Under the pieces are notes generated by a model. The model searched no databases, was not told the origin of the DNA, and saw only the letters and a list, made by a program, of their open reading frames with translations. The position numbers and the translations under genes are program-made. From Candidatus Aegiribacteria sp. (GTDB taxonomy: Bacteria > Fermentibacterota > Fermentibacteria > Fermentibacterales > Fermentibacteraceae), in assembly GCA_021107345.1 (NCBI GenBank), contig JAIOSX010000171.1, positions 1 through 6,061 on the forward strand: 6,061 nucleotides of DNA, written 5' to 3'. Shown in pieces: positions 4,158 to 6,061 of this stretch (positions are counted from its first letter, which is position 1; each line of letters opens with the position of its first letter).

Positions 4158-5927
4158 ATGTCTGATACATTTACTGGCGAAACTTACAATACTTTGTGTA
4201 ACGATGCCGAAGGATACCTGACAAAGGAATCTCCGGAGCAGGCCAGGGAACTGCTGCAGAAGGCAATCTCCCTGATAGGAACCAGGCCCAGGGCCAGGAG
4301 TCTTCTCGCGGACACCTGCATGAGCATGGAACTGTGGTCTGAAGCAAGGTCACAGCTTGAGATACTCATAACACTCGATGAGGGAAACACGATTAATAAT
4401 TTTAGACTGGCTCAGGTTCTTGAAGAGCTGGGAGAATATCAGCTGGCTCAGGACAATTACAGTGTAGTACTTGATGTTGAACCTGACCATCACGGTGCCA
4501 AAGTTGCGGTTAAGAGAATTGAAACCAGATCAAAGGATTCCGGGGTTAACCTTGCAGGAATCTTCAATGCTCCCCCGGGTAACGTATCCGGAGAAACAGA
4601 CACTGATGATGATGCGGATAAGTTCAAAGACGGACTGCAGGTATTCCCTGATGTTCCATCGGATGAAATATTTGCTGATTCTGAATCTGACGAAGATGAC
4701 AGTGTTGAAAGGCTCCTGAAGAATATCGGGTTATCAGGTGATTCAACAGAGGAAGAAGAAGATGACGTGTCGGTACTGCTGGAGAATATAGGAGTATCCA
4801 CCTCCCAGACCCTGCAGTCAGCATTTGATGATTCGGAAGGTTCCCAGGATGATTCTGAAGATACCGGTGATGCCAAGGCGGAGAAGAAGCAGGCTGTAAC
4901 AAGTCTGGATGAGATATTCGGTACATCATCCGTGGCTGAGGAAGAGGAGTTGGAAGTAGAGCCTGAGGTTGAAAAATCCGAGGAAGATGAAGGCGATCAT
5001 TCCTTCTCTTCGGAGCCTGCAGAAAAGGATGAAACGGAACCTTACCCTTTCAGTTCAAACAATACGCTGGAGGCTATTTTCAACGCACCTGAATCCGAAA
5101 ATGATGAAGCGGAGACCGAGCCGGAGACTGAAGAATCCGGGGAAGAAGAGATAGAGCTGGAAGTTGAAAAACCCGGGAAAGAAGAGATAGAGCTGGAAGT
5201 TGAAGAACCCGAGGTAAAAGAGACAAAGCTGGAAGTTGAAAAACCCGGGAAAGAAGAGATCGAGCTGGAAGTTGAAGAACCCGAGGTAAAAGAGACAAAG
5301 CTGGAAGTTGAAAAACCCGGGAAAGAAGAGATCGAGCCGGAAGTTAAAGAACCCGAGGTAAAAAAGACCGTAAAAGAAATAAAGAAAAAGCTTACAGCCG
5401 TACTGAAGCAGAAGGCAAAATTATCCTTTGATCCCTGGTCAACCGAATCAGGACTGCTGACCGTTCACATGAAATCAGGCATTGTGCGTGTAAAGCAGTC
5501 CATGCTTCCCATCTATGAAAAATCAATAAAGGTGGGGCTTCCAGATGACGGCATGCTTGAACTTTCCGGTAAAGGAACATTTCTTCTTAACTGCGGTTCT
5601 CAAGAACCTCTGATAGTTGAACTGAAAAAGAATATGGTTATCCGGAAAGATGCAGTTGCTTTCCATACAGGAACTATTAATATCGAGCTGCTGGATATTC
5701 CAGAAAACGATTTACTCTACGTAATCAAAGAGAAAAATCATGAAAAGGTGGTTTTCAGGACCGATTCTCCCACTCGCGTCATTCTTCTTGGAGGTAACAA
5801 ACGTGTCTTTTACGTCAGGACTTCATCCATTATGGCGACCGACCCTGAAATACTGCTCTCCCACTCCGAATCTCCCGAGGGTTATACTGAAATTACCGGT
5901 CATGGAAAGGTATACCTCATCGAGTGA
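4158..5927 (+). CDS. TPR protein with acidic repeat-bearing linker and C-terminal AIM24-like domain
   Basis: The 589-residue product has no signal peptide or membrane helix and is probably cytosolic. Residues about 10-43, 45-77 and 78-111 form TPR helix pairs; the third (FRLAQVLEELGEYQLAQDNY then P109) is the clearest. Residues about 125-330 are very rich in Asp, Glu and Ser and probably disordered. They carry short repeated motifs: LAGIFNAP 132-139, SDEIFADS 168-175, LDEIFGTS 250-257, LEAIFNAP 304-311, plus LLKNIGLS 186-193 and LLENIGVS 207-214. Residues 326-409 are seven 12-residue repeats, followed by a Lys-rich hinge (410-421). Residues 423-589 look all-beta and resemble the AIM24 family: LSGKGTFLL (469-477), VIRKDAVAFH (494-503), FYVRTSSIMATDP (551-563) and a final TGHGKVYLIE. 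AIM24 proteins have no settled bacterial function. The TPRs suggest a protein-binding scaffold. The gene stands alone between two tRNA genes. The domain layout is seen directly; the AIM24 assignment is by pattern; the role is unknown. Confidence 0.75.
   Translation: MSDTFTGETYNTLCNDAEGYLTKESPEQARELLQKAISLIGTRPRARSLLADTCMSMELWSEARSQLEILITLDEGNTINNFRLAQVLEELGEYQLAQDNYSVVLDVEPDHHGAKVAVKRIETRSKDSGVNLAGIFNAPPGNVSGETDTDDDADKFKDGLQVFPDVPSDEIFADSESDEDDSVERLLKNIGLSGDSTEEEEDDVSVLLENIGVSTSQTLQSAFDDSEGSQDDSEDTGDAKAEKKQAVTSLDEIFGTSSVAEEEELEVEPEVEKSEEDEGDHSFSSEPAEKDETEPYPFSSNNTLEAIFNAPESENDEAETEPETEESGEEEIELEVEKPGKEEIELEVEEPEVKETKLEVEKPGKEEIELEVEEPEVKETKLEVEKPGKEEIEPEVKEPEVKKTVKEIKKKLTAVLKQKAKLSFDPWSTESGLLTVHMKSGIVRVKQSMLPIYEKSIKVGLPDDGMLELSGKGTFLLNCGSQEPLIVELKKNMVIRKDAVAFHTGTINIELLDIPENDLLYVIKEKNHEKVVFRTDSPTRVILLGGNKRVFYVRTSSIMATDPEILLSHSESPEGYTEITGHGKVYLIE
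4551..5096 (+). repeat. Region of dispersed short peptide motifs (IF and NIG types) within the acidic linker
   Basis: Four copies of a hydrophobic-x-x-I-F core are coded at 4551-4577, 4659-4682, 4902-4931 and 5064-5096. A weaker fifth (TLQSAFDD) lies near 4809-4832. Two copies of a LL-x-NIG-[LV]-S motif are coded at 4713-4736 and 4776-4799. The spacers are acidic and dissimilar, so the motifs stand out as the conserved parts. Confidence 0.65.
5133..5384 (+). repeat. In-frame tandem repeat, 36-nt units in a 72-nt higher-order pattern
   Basis: Seven contiguous 36-nt units begin at 5133, 5169, 5205, 5241, 5277, 5313 and 5349. Two types alternate: KPGKEEIELEVE (5169, 5241, 5313; an ESG variant at 5133) and EPEVKETKLEVE (5205, 5277; degenerate at 5349). 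The 72-nt block 5205-5276 differs from 5277-5348 at only two bases, and unit 5169 from 5241 at one. This indicates recent duplication by slippage or unequal recombination. The edge units are the most diverged. All lengths are multiples of three, so copy changes keep the frame. Confidence 0.95.
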
Positions 5928-5950
5928 ATACTGATGGAGCAGTTCAAACC

Positions 5951-5966
5951 TGTCTGACATCAGACA
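5951..5966. other. Perfect inverted repeat between the TPR/AIM24-like gene and tRNA-Ala
   Basis: TGTCTGACATCAGACA forms TGTCTGA/TCAGACA arms (7 bp around CA, or 6 bp around a 4-nt loop). It begins 24 nt after the stop codon and ends 21 nt before tRNA-Ala. Only TTTC follows, so it is a poor intrinsic terminator; it could be a weak terminator, a processing hairpin or a protein-binding palindrome. Confidence 0.4.
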
Positions 5967-5987
5967 TTTCAGAACAGAACTTGAAGT

Positions 5988-6061
5988 GGGGATGTAGCTC
6001 AGTTGGAAGAGCGCTGCCTTCGCAAGGCAGAGGTCGGCGGTTCGATCCCGCTCATCTCCAC
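5988..6061 (+). tRNA. tRNA-Ala (anticodon CGC), 3' end cut by window edge
   Basis: The cloverleaf is complete through discriminator A6060. The acceptor GGGGATG (5988-5994) pairs with CATCTCC (6053-6059) and includes the G3:U70 wobble, the alanine identity element. The anticodon stem is CTGCC/GGCAG around loop TTCGCAA, giving anticodon CGC at 6021-6023 (reads GCG). The variable loop is 5 nt and the T arm is GGCGG-TTCGATC-CCGCT. The window ends one base into what is probably an encoded CCA, as seen in the tRNA-Ser gene. Confidence 0.96.

Noticed and set aside
4490..4876. Minus-strand open frame of 128 codons opposite the acidic linker
   Set aside because: It is a Ser-rich mirror of GAT/GAA-rich coding sequence on the + strand, with no recognisable domain; a compositional shadow.
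5080..5298. Minus-strand open frame with LQLPA/SLLPR repeats
   Set aside because: The repeat pattern is simply the complement of the + strand 36-nt repeats, which lie in a longer, better-supported gene.
5133..5384. Regular repeats considered as a CRISPR array
   Set aside because: Units are contiguous without unique spacers, are in frame and encode a peptide repeat inside a long coding region.
3963..6061. Genomic island inserted at tRNA-Ser or tRNA-Ala
   Set aside because: No integrase, no duplicated tRNA 3' end and no insertion-sequence ends are visible between or beside the tRNAs.

Overview
This 6.06 kb window reads entirely on the + strand. It shows one tightly packed gene string (positions 2-3847), a tRNA-Ser gene, one large multidomain gene (4158-5927), and a tRNA-Ala gene cut by the right edge. 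Base composition is moderate (mid-40s % GC by eye). The host looks like a Gram-negative (diderm) bacterium: the first product has outer-membrane beta-barrel features with a C-terminal phenylalanine, and the second has a lipoprotein signal with bacterial Ig-like repeats. The mix of barrel and Ig-like lipoprotein, a Cys-rich DUF3795 protein and a TPR/AIM24-type protein is reminiscent of uncultured FCB-group phyla (Fermentibacterota/Cloacimonadota-like). That placement is an inference with low confidence.

Positions 2-3847 hold, in order: the 3' end of a probable outer-membrane barrel gene; a lipoprotein with about three Big_5/SbsA-like domains; a small five-helix membrane protein with a faint, degenerate isoprenylcysteine-methyltransferase-like core; dtd (D-aminoacyl-tRNA deacylase); maf (nucleotide pyrophosphatase, started at GTG); and a DUF3795 protein with 11 cysteines. 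The spacings are 21 nt, 8 nt, a 4-nt ATGA overlap, 1 nt, and an 11-nt overlap. This strongly suggests one transcript joining two envelope genes to two house-cleaning enzymes: Dtd removes D-amino acids from tRNA, and Maf destroys non-canonical or excess nucleotides.

Positions 3848-3962 are non-coding and hold candidate sigma70-type promoter elements ahead of tRNA-Ser(GGA) at 3963-4055. A 102-nt gap with a strong Shine-Dalgarno sequence leads to the 589-residue protein at 4158-5927. It has N-terminal TPRs, a very acidic, probably disordered linker carrying repeated short hydrophobic motifs, a 36/72-nt in-frame tandem repeat, a basic hinge and a C-terminal AIM24-like beta domain. Sixty bases later comes tRNA-Ala(CGC) with the diagnostic G3:U70 pair.

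No mobile element, CRISPR array, phage gene or recognisable defence system is visible. The most unusual object is the TPR/acidic-linker/AIM24-like protein with its repeated 'IF' motifs and recently expanded repeats.
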